From: a candidate division WOR-3 bacterium
GTDB lineage: Bacteria; Hydrothermota; Tepidihabitantia; Tepidihabitantales; Tepidihabitantaceae
Direction: 5' to 3'
Assembly (NCBI GenBank): GCA_013177935.1
Contig: JABLXZ010000002.1
Span: 310,001-374,000, forward strand
Length of the DNA: 64,000 bases
The notes under the pieces are model-generated. The model saw nothing but the letters and a program-made list of their open reading frames with translations. It was not told the origin of the DNA and ran no database searches. This document shows positions 40,323-50,100 of the stretch, piece by piece. Each line of letters opens with the position of its first letter. The first letter of the stretch is position 1. A program made the position numbers and the translations under genes.

Positions 40323-43300
40323 GTACGGGCAATTCATGAATTGCCCGTACAGGGTGCGGCGCTCGTGGTTGGTGCCGGCATCGCCGGGATTCAGGCGGCG
40401 CTGGAGATGGCGGAGTCCGGGTTTAAGGTTTACCTGGTGGACCGGGCACCGGCAATCGGCGGGGTGATGGCGATGCTGGACAAGACATTTCCGACCAACG
40501 ACTGTTCAATGTGCATTCTCGCGCCGAAGCTGGTGGGAACCGGCAGACATCCGAATATTGAAATCATTACCGGTTGTGAGATAACCGGGTTTGAGGGTGA
40601 GCCGGGTTCGTTTACGGTGCGGTTACGGCAGAAGCCCAGGTTTGTGAATCTTGAAAAGTGCACCGGTTGTATGGAGTGTGTTAAGGTTTGTCCGGTGCGG
40701 GTGCCAGACCAGTACAATCAGGCGCTTTCGGCACGGGGCGCGGTTTACAAACTTTTTGCCCAGGCGATTCCCAATGCGGTCGTAATTGAAAAGAATACCA
40801 ATCGGGCGCCATGCCGGCTTGCCTGTCCAGCCGGAGTGAATGCCCAGGGGTATGTGGCGCTCACCCGGGCGCGGAAGTTCCGGGAGGCTTATCTTTTGGT
40901 GCGGGAGCGGTTGCCATTTGTCGGTGTTTGCGGAAGGGTGTGCCACCACCCCTGTGAGCAGGAGTGTAACCGTAAAGAGATTGACGAGGCGGTTGCGATA
41001 AGGTCGGTTAAACGGTTTTTGTTTGACTGGGTGGAGAAAAATGAACCGGTGCCCTATAAAAAAGAGGAAGGCGCAGTATCGGGCAGTGGTGCCCGGGTAG
41101 CGGTAATTGGTGCGGGACCAGCAGGTTTGACCTGTGCCCTGGACCTTACCTTAAAAGGTTATCAGGTCACGGTGTTTGAAAAGAGCGAAAAGCCCGGCGG
41201 AATGATGCGCTGGGGAATTCCGGCATACCGGTTGCCCCGGGAGGTGCTGGATAAAGAGATTCAACTGATTGTTGATGCGGGAGTGGAGCTGAAATTGAAT
41301 AGCCCAGTGAGTTCGACCGCGGAGCTGGAACAACTGTTAAAGGATGGTTATCAAGCGGTGTTTGTTGCGCTGGGGTGCCACAAGAGCCGGACTTTAACAA
41401 TTCCCGGAATGGATTTAAAAGGGGTCTGGCATGCGGTTGAGTTTTTAAGGGCAGTAAATGGAGGAACCGAGGGCAATGTACAAATCGGACGGCGGGTTGT
41501 GGTTATTGGTGGCGGAAATGTGGCGGTGGACTGCGCGATGTGTGCGAAAAGGTTAGGTGCGGAAGAGGTGACAATGGTCTGCCTGGAAAAACGGGAAGAG
41601 ATGCCCGCCCATCCCTGGGAAATTGAGGAGGCGCTAACCGATGGCGTTAAATTAATGCCGGGCTGGGGACCGAAAGCGATTCGGGGCGAAAACGGGGTAG
41701 TGAGCGGTCTGGAAACAGTGGAGTGTGTGCGGGTGTTTGATCAAGAGCACCGGTTCAATCCGGAGTTTAACCAGAAAAACACCGGATTTGTGCCGGGGGA
41801 TACGGTGATTGTGGCGATTGGACAGGCGGTGGCAGCAGAGGGGTTTGACGGTATTGAACGGGGTCCGGCAGGAACCTGGAAGGTGGACCCGGTTTCACTG
41901 GCGGTGCAGGGTTTAAAAGGTGTGTTTGCGGGTGGTGATATGGTTTCGGGCCCGGCATCGGTGATTGAAGCGGTTCAGGCCGGACACGAGGCAGCAATTT
42001 CGATTGAGAGATTTCTAAAAGGGGAGGATTTAACCGTGGGGCGGGCTCAACCCAAGCCGCTGCCGGCAAAGTTGGAGGAATCAGCGGCAGCACGGTGGGG
42101 AAAGATTGAGAAAAAAACCCGGAAAAAGGAAGCGGTGCTTGAAGGTGAGAAAAGACTGGGAGGCTGGGTAGAGATTAATCGGGGTTTTGATGAGGAAACG
42201 GCGGTAAGAGAGGCGGAGCGCTGTCTTGATTGCGGGGTGTGTTCGGAATGTTTGCAGTGCGTTGCGGCGTGTGAGGCAGAGGCGCTCGTGCATCAGGACC
42301 GGGAAAGGGAACTGGAGTTGAAGGTTGGGGCGGTGGTTCTGGCGCCCGGGTTTAAGGAGCATAAGCCGGTTAAGGAGTGGGAGTACGGTTACCGGCGGTA
42401 TCCGAATGTGGTGACGAGCCTGGAGTTTGAACGGATTCTGTCCGCAACCGGTCCTTATGAAGGTCAGGTGTTGCGGCCAGGAGATAAGAGTCACCCGAAG
42501 AAGATCGCCTGGATCCAGTGCGTTGGTTCCCGAAACGAAGAGCATTACTACTGTTCCTCGGTCTGCTGTATGTTTGCCACCAAAGAGGCGGTGATTGCGA
42601 AGGAGCATTGTGCCGGTGACCTTGAATGCCACATCTACTATATGGATATGCGCTGTTTCGGCAAGGGGTTTGAACGGTATTACGAGCGGGCAGAAAAGGA
42701 GTACGGGGTAAAGTATCGGCGGTCAAGAGTGGCACGGGTAGAAGCGGCGTCCGACGGTCAGGACCTGATTATCTCGTATGAAGATGAGAACGGCGTATTG
42801 CACCAGGAGGTTTACAATATGGTGGTTTTGTCCAGTGCGCTAACCGCGGACCCGGCAACGAGAGAGTTGTGTGAGCGGCTGGGCGTGCAGACCGATGAGC
42901 AGGGGTTTGTGAAAACCGACCCCGAATATCCGGTCGCGACATCCCGTGCTGGGGTTTATGCCTGCGGGGTTTGCGTTGAGCCCAAGGACATTCCGGAGAC
43001 CGTAACCGAAGCGACCGGTTGCGCCGGTGCGGTTGAGGCGCTCCTTGCCCCGGCACGAGGTACCCTGGTCACGAAAAAGGAGTATCCACCAGAGCGGGAT
43101 GTCTCTCTTGAGGAGCCGCGGATCGGTGTCTTTGTCTGTAACTGCGGGATTAACATCGGTGGTGTGGTGCGGGTGCCGGAGGTTGTGGAGTTTGCCCGCA
43201 GTTTGCCCGGTGTGGTTTACGCCGAGGAGAACCTGTTCACCTGCTCCCAGGACACCCAGGAGCGGATTCGCAAGGCGATTGTCGAGCACCGGTTAAATCG

Positions 43301-44789
43301 GGTTGTGGTGGCGTCGTGCACGCCCCGCACCCATGAGCCGCTGTTTCAGGAAACGATGCGCGAGGCGGCTCTTAACCCCCATCTTTTCACGATGGCAAAC
43401 ATTCGTGACCAGTGCTCCTGGGTCCATATGCACATACCCGAAAAGGCGACAGTAAAATCCAAGGAACTGGTGCGGATGGCGGTGGCAAATGCCCGGCGGT
43501 TGAAGCCGCTGCGTGCGGGAAAGCAGGCAATTGTGCAGAAGGCGCTGGTAATCGGTGGCGGTCTGGCGGGAATGACCGCAGCGCGGGCGATTGCCGAACA
43601 GGGTTTCGAGGTTTACCTTGTGGAAAAGGAGCGGGTGCTGGGCGGAACATTGCGCCGGCTCAGGTACGATGAACAAGGCAGAGAGACTTCCGAGTTGCTT
43701 TCCCGTTTGGAAAGGCAGGTGCGGGAAAATCCGAAAATCGAGGTTCTGACCGGGGCTGAGGTTGAAGGTGTTTCCGGTTATCTGGGCAACTATCGGACCA
43801 GATTGAAGACCGAAGCCGGGGAGCGGGAACTGGTGCACGGGGTTTTTGTCGTGGCATGTGGTGCTTCAGAGTACAAGCCGAGCGAGTATTTTTACGGTGC
43901 TGCAGAACGGGTGATGACCCAGCTTGAACTGGAACAGGCGATTGAGAACGGGCAGGTGGGAAACGAGGAAACCGGCCAGGTGATTGCAATGGTTCAGTGT
44001 GTTGGTTCAAGGGATAAAGAGCATCCCTGGTGTTCACGGGTGTGCTGCACTGAGGCGATTAAGAATGCCCTGCGTTTGCGGCGAATAAACCCGAACAACC
44101 AAGTCTACATCTTTTACCGGGACATCAGGACTTACGGGTTCCGGGAGAAATTGTACCGCGAGGCGCGGGAAGCCGGTGTGGTCTTCATCAGATTTGACCC
44201 GGATGAACAGGAACGGGCGCTCGTTGTTGAACGAGAGGGTGGCAGGTTTCACATTTCAGCGTTTGACCCGGTCTTACAGGCGCGGGTGGGCGTGAAAGCA
44301 GACCTTCTGGTGCTTTCCAGCGGTGTTGTACCTGCAGCGGATAACCCGAAACTGGCACAACTTTTAAAAGTGCCGTTGAACGAGGATGGGTTCTTCCTTG
44401 AGGCGCATATGAAGTTGCGACCGGTTGATTTCAATACGGCCGGGATTTTTATGGCGGGAATGTGCCATTCACCAAGGTTTATACCCGAGACCATCGCCCA
44501 GGCACTGGCAGCAGCGGCGCGGGCCTGTGCGGTGATAAGCCAGAGCGAAATAACAACCCAGGCGGTGGTGGCACGGGTGCGCGAGCGGTGGTGTGTTGGT
44601 TGTGGTGTCTGCGAGCGCATCTGCCAGTACGAGGCGGTGCGGGTCAATCAGGCAACGGGCAAGAGCGAGGTAACGCCGGTGTTATGCCAGGGGTGCGGTG
44701 CCTGTGCCGCAGCCTGCCCGTCAAATGCAATTGAGTTGCAGGGGTTTGAGTCCCGACAGTTATTGTCAATGGTAGAGGAGGCGTTGTGA
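40206..44789 (+). CDS. Giant HdrA fusion: HdrA interrupted by a GltD/NfnL module, plus second HdrA
   Basis: 1,527 residues from ATG 40206 (ATGA overlap with hdrA); ATG 40293 would remove most of the repeat-encoded N-terminus. Residues 50-195: HdrA flavin core (VVGAGIAGIQAALEM, TFPTNDCSMCILAPK, CTGCMECVKVCP). Residues 197-670: a complete GltD/NfnL-type module (APCRLACPAGVNAQGY, CGRVCHHPCEQEC, VIGAGPAGLTCALDL near 300, VIGGGNVAVDCAM near 431, VFAGGDMVSGPASV). Residues 672-970: rest of HdrA (CLDCGVCSECLQCVAACEA, VQCVGSRNEEHYYCSS). Residues 971-1527: second HdrA with N-terminal domain and C-terminal ferredoxin (CVGCGVCERIC, CQGCGACAAACP). At least three FAD sites. GltD-like units oxidise NADPH, so this may add an NADPH entry point. 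Confidence 0.9.
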   Translation: MIEQESRRAEEQKGRSPHPYPSPTRGEGRMSGRAEEQKGVRAIHELPVQGAALVVGAGIAGIQAALEMAESGFKVYLVDRAPAIGGVMAMLDKTFPTNDCSMCILAPKLVGTGRHPNIEIITGCEITGFEGEPGSFTVRLRQKPRFVNLEKCTGCMECVKVCPVRVPDQYNQALSARGAVYKLFAQAIPNAVVIEKNTNRAPCRLACPAGVNAQGYVALTRARKFREAYLLVRERLPFVGVCGRVCHHPCEQECNRKEIDEAVAIRSVKRFLFDWVEKNEPVPYKKEEGAVSGSGARVAVIGAGPAGLTCALDLTLKGYQVTVFEKSEKPGGMMRWGIPAYRLPREVLDKEIQLIVDAGVELKLNSPVSSTAELEQLLKDGYQAVFVALGCHKSRTLTIPGMDLKGVWHAVEFLRAVNGGTEGNVQIGRRVVVIGGGNVAVDCAMCAKRLGAEEVTMVCLEKREEMPAHPWEIEEALTDGVKLMPGWGPKAIRGENGVVSGLETVECVRVFDQEHRFNPEFNQKNTGFVPGDTVIVAIGQAVAAEGFDGIERGPAGTWKVDPVSLAVQGLKGVFAGGDMVSGPASVIEAVQAGHEAAISIERFLKGEDLTVGRAQPKPLPAKLEESAAARWGKIEKKTRKKEAVLEGEKRLGGWVEINRGFDEETAVREAERCLDCGVCSECLQCVAACEAEALVHQDRERELELKVGAVVLAPGFKEHKPVKEWEYGYRRYPNVVTSLEFERILSATGPYEGQVLRPGDKSHPKKIAWIQCVGSRNEEHYYCSSVCCMFATKEAVIAKEHCAGDLECHIYYMDMRCFGKGFERYYERAEKEYGVKYRRSRVARVEAASDGQDLIISYEDENGVLHQEVYNMVVLSSALTADPATRELCERLGVQTDEQGFVKTDPEYPVATSRAGVYACGVCVEPKDIPETVTEATGCAGAVEALLAPARGTLVTKKEYPPERDVSLEEPRIGVFVCNCGINIGGVVRVPEVVEFARSLPGVVYAEENLFTCSQDTQERIRKAIVEHRLNRVVVASCTPRTHEPLFQETMREAALNPHLFTMANIRDQCSWVHMHIPEKATVKSKELVRMAVANARRLKPLRAGKQAIVQKALVIGGGLAGMTAARAIAEQGFEVYLVEKERVLGGTLRRLRYDEQGRETSELLSRLERQVRENPKIEVLTGAEVEGVSGYLGNYRTRLKTEAGERELVHGVFVVACGASEYKPSEYFYGAAERVMTQLELEQAIENGQVGNEETGQVIAMVQCVGSRDKEHPWCSRVCCTEAIKNALRLRRINPNNQVYIFYRDIRTYGFREKLYREAREAGVVFIRFDPDEQERALVVEREGGRFHISAFDPVLQARVGVKADLLVLSSGVVPAADNPKLAQLLKVPLNEDGFFLEAHMKLRPVDFNTAGIFMAGMCHSPRFIPETIAQALAAAARACAVISQSEITTQAVVARVRERWCVGCGVCERICQYEAVRVNQATGKSEVTPVLCQGCGACAAACPSNAIELQGFESRQLLSMVEEAL

Positions 44790-45208
44790 GTGAATTTGAA
44801 CCAAGGATTGTAGGTTTTCTCTGTAACTGGTGTACCTATGCCGGTGCCGACCTTGCCGGAACATCACGGATTCAGTATCCACCTAATATGAAACCGATTA
44901 GGGTGATGTGCTCGGCAGCGGTTGATTCGGTTTACATTGTCCGCGCCCTGATGGAAGGTGCGGACGGTGTGTTTATCGGCGGTTGCCATCCTGGTGACTG
45001 TCACTATGTCTCAGGAAATTACAAAACCCGACGCCGGATGGTTTTGTTTAATTCCATTATGCGTTCATTGGGTCTGGACCAGGAGCGGGTGCTGCTGCGC
45101 TGGATTTCTGCTGCGGAAGGAAAGAAGTTTGCGGATACGATTACCGAATTTACCGAGAAGCTGCGCAAGAAGGGACCCAGTCCATTTAAGACGCTGTGGG
45201 AGGTGTAA
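44786..45208 (+). CDS. MvhD/FlxD-type iron-sulfur electron adaptor (second copy)
   Basis: 140 residues from GTG 44786, in GTGA overlap with the fused HdrA. Same motifs as the first copy: FLCNWCTYAGADLAG, MCSAAVDSVYIVRAL, GCHPGDCHYVSGNY. It differs from the first copy along its length, so it is an old paralogue and not part of a recent duplication. It opens the second half-set (MvhD, FdhB-like, HdrCC, HdrAA) of the operon. Confidence 0.92.
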   Translation: MSEFEPRIVGFLCNWCTYAGADLAGTSRIQYPPNMKPIRVMCSAAVDSVYIVRALMEGADGVFIGGCHPGDCHYVSGNYKTRRRMVLFNSIMRSLGLDQERVLLRWISAAEGKKFADTITEFTEKLRKKGPSPFKTLWEV

Positions 45209-45256
45209 ATGAGTACCGAAGAGCAGAAGAGCAGAAGCGCAGAAGAGGAGGGGCGA
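45209..45256 (+). repeat. R1 purine repeat at the start of the FdhB-like gene
   Basis: GAAGAGCAGAAGAGCAGAAG and continuation up to GAGGAGGGGCGA directly before ATG 45257. The repeat's 3' end supplies an AGGAGG ribosome site for the downstream ATG. The block GGAGGGGCGAATGATTATTC recurs at 53354-53373. Confidence 0.8.
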
Positions 45257-46387
45257 ATGATTATTCGACCGTACAAGTTAAAGGTTGAGGGTGGAAATCC
45301 GGTAGAGACAGTTAAGGCGGTTTGTGCCCGGTGGTTAAAAGAGGGGGTTTTAAACGCGGTTATGATGCCCGCGTTTTCTCGCAATGGAGTTGCCGCGCCG
45401 GTGCTCTTCTCAGACCCGGAAGCGATACGCGACAGTGGCGTACCATTTCTGCCGGCGATGGGGGTCAATACGGCTTCGGTGGTGGATGAAATTGCCTTCA
45501 ATCCGGCACCGGGTGTGAAGGTTGGGGTGTTCTTGCGGCCCTGTGAGGCGCGGGCGGTGGTAGAACTGGTAAAATTACAACAGGTGGTTTTAGACGGTCT
45601 GGTTTTAATCGGCGTTGATTGTCCGGGCACCTACCGTGCGCTGGATTTCTTTGAAGTCGCGGGGAGCGATGCCACCAGTTTTGTCAATCGTTTTTTGCAG
45701 GAGCAGGACCGGTACCTTGCCGAGAACAGGTTCCGTACCGCCTGTACAATGTGCGAGTTTCCGACCCCGCTGGTTTTTGACCTGCACATTGGGTTCTTAG
45801 GGATGAATCCCAGTGAGGCGTTGTGGGTGGCAGTGGGAAGTGAGAAAGGGGCAGAGCTGCTTAAAGGGCTTAATATTGAGGTGATGCAAGAGCCGGAGTC
45901 GAGGCAGAAGTTTATCGAGGAGTTGCGAACAAAACGACAGATGCGCGCCGAAGAACAGATTAAAGAGTTGGACAAAAAGGCGTTGGGTCCGGAGAATTTA
46001 GTGAGGTACTTCGCCGCCTGTTTGAACTGCCACAACTGTATGAAGGTGTGTCCGGTGTGCTACTGTCGGGAGTGCTTTTTTGAGTCCGAAGCGCTGGAAC
46101 GGGACCTGGATGAGGTGGTGCGCATCTCTCGCCATAAAGGACAGACCCGGATGCCCCAGGGCACGCTGCTTTTCCACATCACCCGGATGAATCATATGAT
46201 GACATCCTGTGTCCAGTGTGGAATTTGTGAAGACTCCTGCCCAGTGAAGATTGGTTTAAGCGTGTTGTTCAAGAAGGTTTCCCGCAACGCCCAGAAGGAG
46301 TTTGACTATCTGTCCGGGCGGTCGCTCGATGAGCCGTTGCCACTGGTGACATTCCGGGAGGACGAATTTCGGACAATCGGAGAGTGA
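45209..46387 (+). CDS. FdhB/FrhB-like Fe-S protein with repeat-derived N-terminus
   Basis: 392 residues from ATG 45209, immediately after the MvhD stop; ATG 45257 (MIIRPYKLKVEGG) with AGGAGG upstream is the likely ancestral start, since the first 16 residues (STEEQKSRSAEEEGR) come from R1. Middle part resembles FrhB/FdhB (VGVFLRPCEARAVVEL, LIGVDCPGTYRALDF, CTMCEFPTPLVF). Two [4Fe-4S] motifs: CLNCHNCMKVCPVCYC at about 272-287 and CVQCGICEDSCPVKIG at about 333-348. Larger relative of the protein at 34188. It is probably the electron input or output partner of the second MvhD. Confidence 0.82.
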   Translation: MSTEEQKSRSAEEEGRMIIRPYKLKVEGGNPVETVKAVCARWLKEGVLNAVMMPAFSRNGVAAPVLFSDPEAIRDSGVPFLPAMGVNTASVVDEIAFNPAPGVKVGVFLRPCEARAVVELVKLQQVVLDGLVLIGVDCPGTYRALDFFEVAGSDATSFVNRFLQEQDRYLAENRFRTACTMCEFPTPLVFDLHIGFLGMNPSEALWVAVGSEKGAELLKGLNIEVMQEPESRQKFIEELRTKRQMRAEEQIKELDKKALGPENLVRYFAACLNCHNCMKVCPVCYCRECFFESEALERDLDEVVRISRHKGQTRMPQGTLLFHITRMNHMMTSCVQCGICEDSCPVKIGLSVLFKKVSRNAQKEFDYLSGRSLDEPLPLVTFREDEFRTIGE

Positions 46388-47118
46388 ATATGCCAGAGAT
46401 TATTCTCAATGAACTGGATACTAAGTTTCGCGACCGGATTGCGGCGAAACTGGGTGACAACAGTTTTATGCACTGCTTTGCCTGCGGCTCCTGCACCGCC
46501 GCCTGTCCGGTACGCAGACTGGATGAGAAGTACAATCCGCGGCGGCTGATTCGGATGGCGATTTTAGGGCTGAAAGAGGAGGTTTACCGGTCGGAGTTTA
46601 TCTGGATTTGTTCCTATCATGCGACCTGTCTCAAGCGCTGTCCCCAGAAGGTGAATATTGGTGCGGTCTGTGATGCGGTGGTGCGGTTGGCAGAAGAAGA
46701 GAAGCGGAGCAGCCCCTCACCCTACCCTTTCCCACAAGGGGCGAGGGAAAATGGAAAAGATGAGCGTTTCCCACGAGGGGCGAGGGTTACGAAGGAAGGG
46801 CAGGAGTTTCGAAACGCCGTGCGGAGGCTTGTGCCGGAAGTAGCCGCCTGTTTTATTTGCGGAAGTTGCACCGCAGTTTGTCCGGAGGCGCTTATTGATG
46901 AGAAAAAAGACCCGCGGCGGTTTATCCGGAAGATAAATCTCGGGCTGCGGGAGGAGGCGTTGTGCGACGAGTTTAAGGACATCTGCGCCACCCATTACCG
47001 CTGCGAGAGCCGGTGCCCGCAGGGGGTTAAGATTAACCGGTTGATGCAGGCGTTACGGGAACTGGCAGAGGAGGATGGTTATACCTATCCCGAATCTTTG
47101 AAGGAACTGGAGCGGTGA
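46384..47118 (+). CDS. Tandem HdrC-HdrC fusion with repeat-derived linker
   Basis: 244 residues from GTG 46384 (GTGA overlap) or ATG 46390. Two HdrC units: residues 28-102 (CFACGSCTAACPVR at 31-44, then CSYHATCLKRCPQK at 76-89) and 150-232 (CFICGSCTAVCPEA, then CATHYRCESRCPQG). Each unit would hold two [4Fe-4S] clusters. The linker (about 105-139, AEEEKRSSPSPYPFPQGARE and on) is encoded by the R1/R2 repeat element in frame, with two hairpins. No HdrB accompanies this half-set, so the double HdrC may link two Hdr modules instead of feeding a separate HdrB. Confidence 0.87.
   Translation: MNMPEIILNELDTKFRDRIAAKLGDNSFMHCFACGSCTAACPVRRLDEKYNPRRLIRMAILGLKEEVYRSEFIWICSYHATCLKRCPQKVNIGAVCDAVVRLAEEEKRSSPSPYPFPQGARENGKDERFPRGARVTKEGQEFRNAVRRLVPEVAACFICGSCTAVCPEALIDEKKDPRRFIRKINLGLREEALCDEFKDICATHYRCESRCPQGVKINRLMQALRELAEEDGYTYPESLKELER
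46690..46795 (+). repeat. R1/R2 element inserted in frame within the HdrCC gene
   Basis: Short R1 segment (46690-46712), R2 hairpin (46713-46753; TTTCCCACAAGGGGCGAGGG core) and a second related hairpin (46765-46791; TTTCCCACGAGGGGCGAGGG). It falls exactly between the two HdrC units and preserves the frame. Confidence 0.82.
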
Positions 47119-50100
47119 GGATGGAAAAAGAGCCGATGGTAAATAGCGCCGAAGAGCCCAGGGGTACCGGACCGGTTAATGCGGCGCTGGTGGTTGGGGG
47201 AGGAATTGGCGGGGTTCAGGCGGCGCTGGATTTAGCCGATAGCGGATGCCGGGTTTATTTAGTAGAGCGGCAGCCGGCGATTGGTGGTTATATGGCGATG
47301 CTGGACAAGACCTTTCCGACCAATGACTGCTCGATGTGCATCCTTTCGCCGAAACTGGTCACCTGTGCCCGTCATCCCAACATTGAACTGATGACCCTGA
47401 CCGAACTGAAGTCAATTCAGGGTGAGCCGGGTAACTTTAAGGTGCAACTAATTCGCTATGCCCGTTCGGTGGACCTTACGAAGTGTACCGGTTGTGGTCT
47501 CTGTTTAGAGAAGTGTCCGGTGAAAATGCCCAATGAGTTTGAAGGCGGATTGAGCCAGCGCCGGGCGATTTTCCGACTTTATGCTCAGGCGGTGCCGAAT
47601 GCACCGATGATTGACCGTACCCACTGCTTGAAGTTTACCAGAGACCGCTGCGGCAACTGTGCCCGGGTGTGCACCGCGGGTGCGATTGATTATAGCCAGA
47701 AGGATGAGGAGATAACAGTTGAAGTGGGTGCGGTGGTAATGACACCAGGAAGTGTGATTGTACAACCGCAGGTGCGGCCCGAGTATGGTTATGGTCGTTT
47801 CCCGAATGTTGTTACCAGTCTGGAGTTTGAGCGGATTATGTGCGCCTCGGGTCCGTTTGGCGGGCACATCAAGCGGCCCAGCGATGGCAAGGAGCCGAGA
47901 CGGGTCGCCTGGGTTCAGTGTTTTGGTTCCCGGGATGAAACGGTGGAGAAAGGTTACTGTTCTTCAGTTTGCTGTATGTATGCGACGAAAGAGGCGGTGA
48001 TTGCGAAGGAGCATGCCCGGCAGATTGAGCCGACAATTTTCTATATGGATATGAGGGCGTTCGGGAAGGATTTTGACCGGTATATTGAGCGGGCAGAGCG
48101 GCAATACGGGGTGCGGTTTGTGAGGGCGCGTATTGCCGAGCTGCGCGAGGAGCCGGACACGAAAGACATTGTTGTGCGCTACGCCGATGAAAGCGGGCAG
48201 CATTCCGCGCGGTTTGATATGGTGGTTCTTTCCTGCGGGTTTGTACCACCGGAAAAGGTCCAGGCGTTGAACGAGCGTTTGCAGGTGCGGTTGAACGAGT
48301 TTGCTTATCCGGATGAGGACCAATGGGAACCGGTAACAGTCCGGGAAGGGATATTTATCGCCGGAAGCGGGCAGGGTCCGAAGGACATTCCGGAGACGGT
48401 GGTTTCGGCTTCGGCGGCAGCGGCCCGGGCGTTGAAGTTGGTCAATGGTACAACTCCGAAACCGGTTGCTGAGGAAAAGCCCGAGGCGAATGACATTACC
48501 GGATTCGCGCCACGGATTGGGGTATTTGTGTGCCACTGTGGTATCAATATCGGTGGCATTGTGCGGGTGCCAGAGGTTGTGGAGTTTGCCCGCAGTTTGC
48601 CCGGCGTAGTTTATGCCGAGGAGAACCTTTACTCCTGTTCCGCGGACACACTGGAAAAACTCAAGCAGCGCATCAGGGAACAGCGCTTGAATCGGGTGGT
48701 GGTTGCCTCTTGCTCACCCCGTACCCACGAACCACTGTTTCAGGCGACCGTTGCCGAGGCGGGTTTGAATCCGCATTTGTTTGCAATGGCGAACATCCGG
48801 GACCAGTGTTCCTGGGTGCATATGGATGAACCGGATAAGGCAACCCTCAAGGCAAAGGACCTGGTGAAGATGGCGGTGGCGCGGGTGCGTCGTCAGGAGC
48901 CATTAGTGCCGGTGAAGTTGCCGGTGACCAAAGCCGGGCTTGTTATCGGAGGCGGCATTGCCGGGATGAGTGCGGCACGGGCACTGGCGGATGCCGGGTT
49001 TGATGTGTATCTGGTGGAAAGGGAAACGGAGCTGGGTGGTAATGCCCGAACAATCGCACGGACGATTGAAGGTGAAGATGTCCAGGCGCGGCTCAATAAG
49101 ATGCGCGAGATGGTGAACTCCCATCCCCGGATAAAGGTTTACACCGGCACAACCGTGAAAAGGATTGACGGTTTTGTTGGCTCATATGAAACGACCCTGG
49201 AATGCGGGGGTGATTCAATCAAGGTGAAGCACGGGGTGGTGATTGTCGCGACGGGCGCGAGGTACCGGGAACCGGTGGAGTATCTCTACGGCCAGTCAAA
49301 TCGGATAAAAACCCAGAAGGAACTGGAGACGATGATTGCGCAAGGCGAGCTGGCTAAAGGGTCGGGCAATGTGGTGATGATACAGTGCGTGGGTTCGCGT
49401 GAGGATGAGCGTCCTTACTGTTCGCGCATCTGCTGCGCCCAGGCGATTAAGAATGCCATCGCTTTGAAGGAGATAAACCCGGCGGTGGAGGTTTTTATCC
49501 TGTATCGGGACATCAGGACCTATGGTTTTAAGGAGAAGTACTATCGTAAGGCGCGCGAACTCGGGGTGAATTTCATCCGGTTTGAAAAGGAGCGCAAACC
49601 GGTGGTTGAGGTCAAGGACGGTAAACTGACCGTTCAAGTTTTTGAGCCGATATTAGGTACCGAGATTGAGATTGAACCGGACCTGTTGGTCCTCTCTTCC
49701 GGGGTCGTGCCGCAACCTGACGCCGGTGAACTGGCAAAGATGCTCAAGGTGCCCCTGCATCAGGATGGCTTTTTCCTCGAAGCCCATGCGAAACTCAGGC
49801 CGGTGGACTTTGCCACCGATGGGGTCTTTCTGTGCGGGTTGTGCCACTATCCCAAGTTTATTGACGAAGCGATTGCTTCAGCACAGGCGGCAGCAGGACG
49901 GGCGGCAACGGTTCTTGCCCGGGATTTTATTGAGGGCGAGCCCTATCAGGCGGTTGTTAACCCGGCACGGTGCTCGGCGTGCCATATGTGCGAAACGCTC
50001 TGTGCCTATCGGGCGATTGAGGTGAAACTGGTCAATGAGCGTACCGGCAAATTTGCCGCGGTGGTCAACCCGGCTTTGTGCAAAGGCTGCGGCGCCTGTG

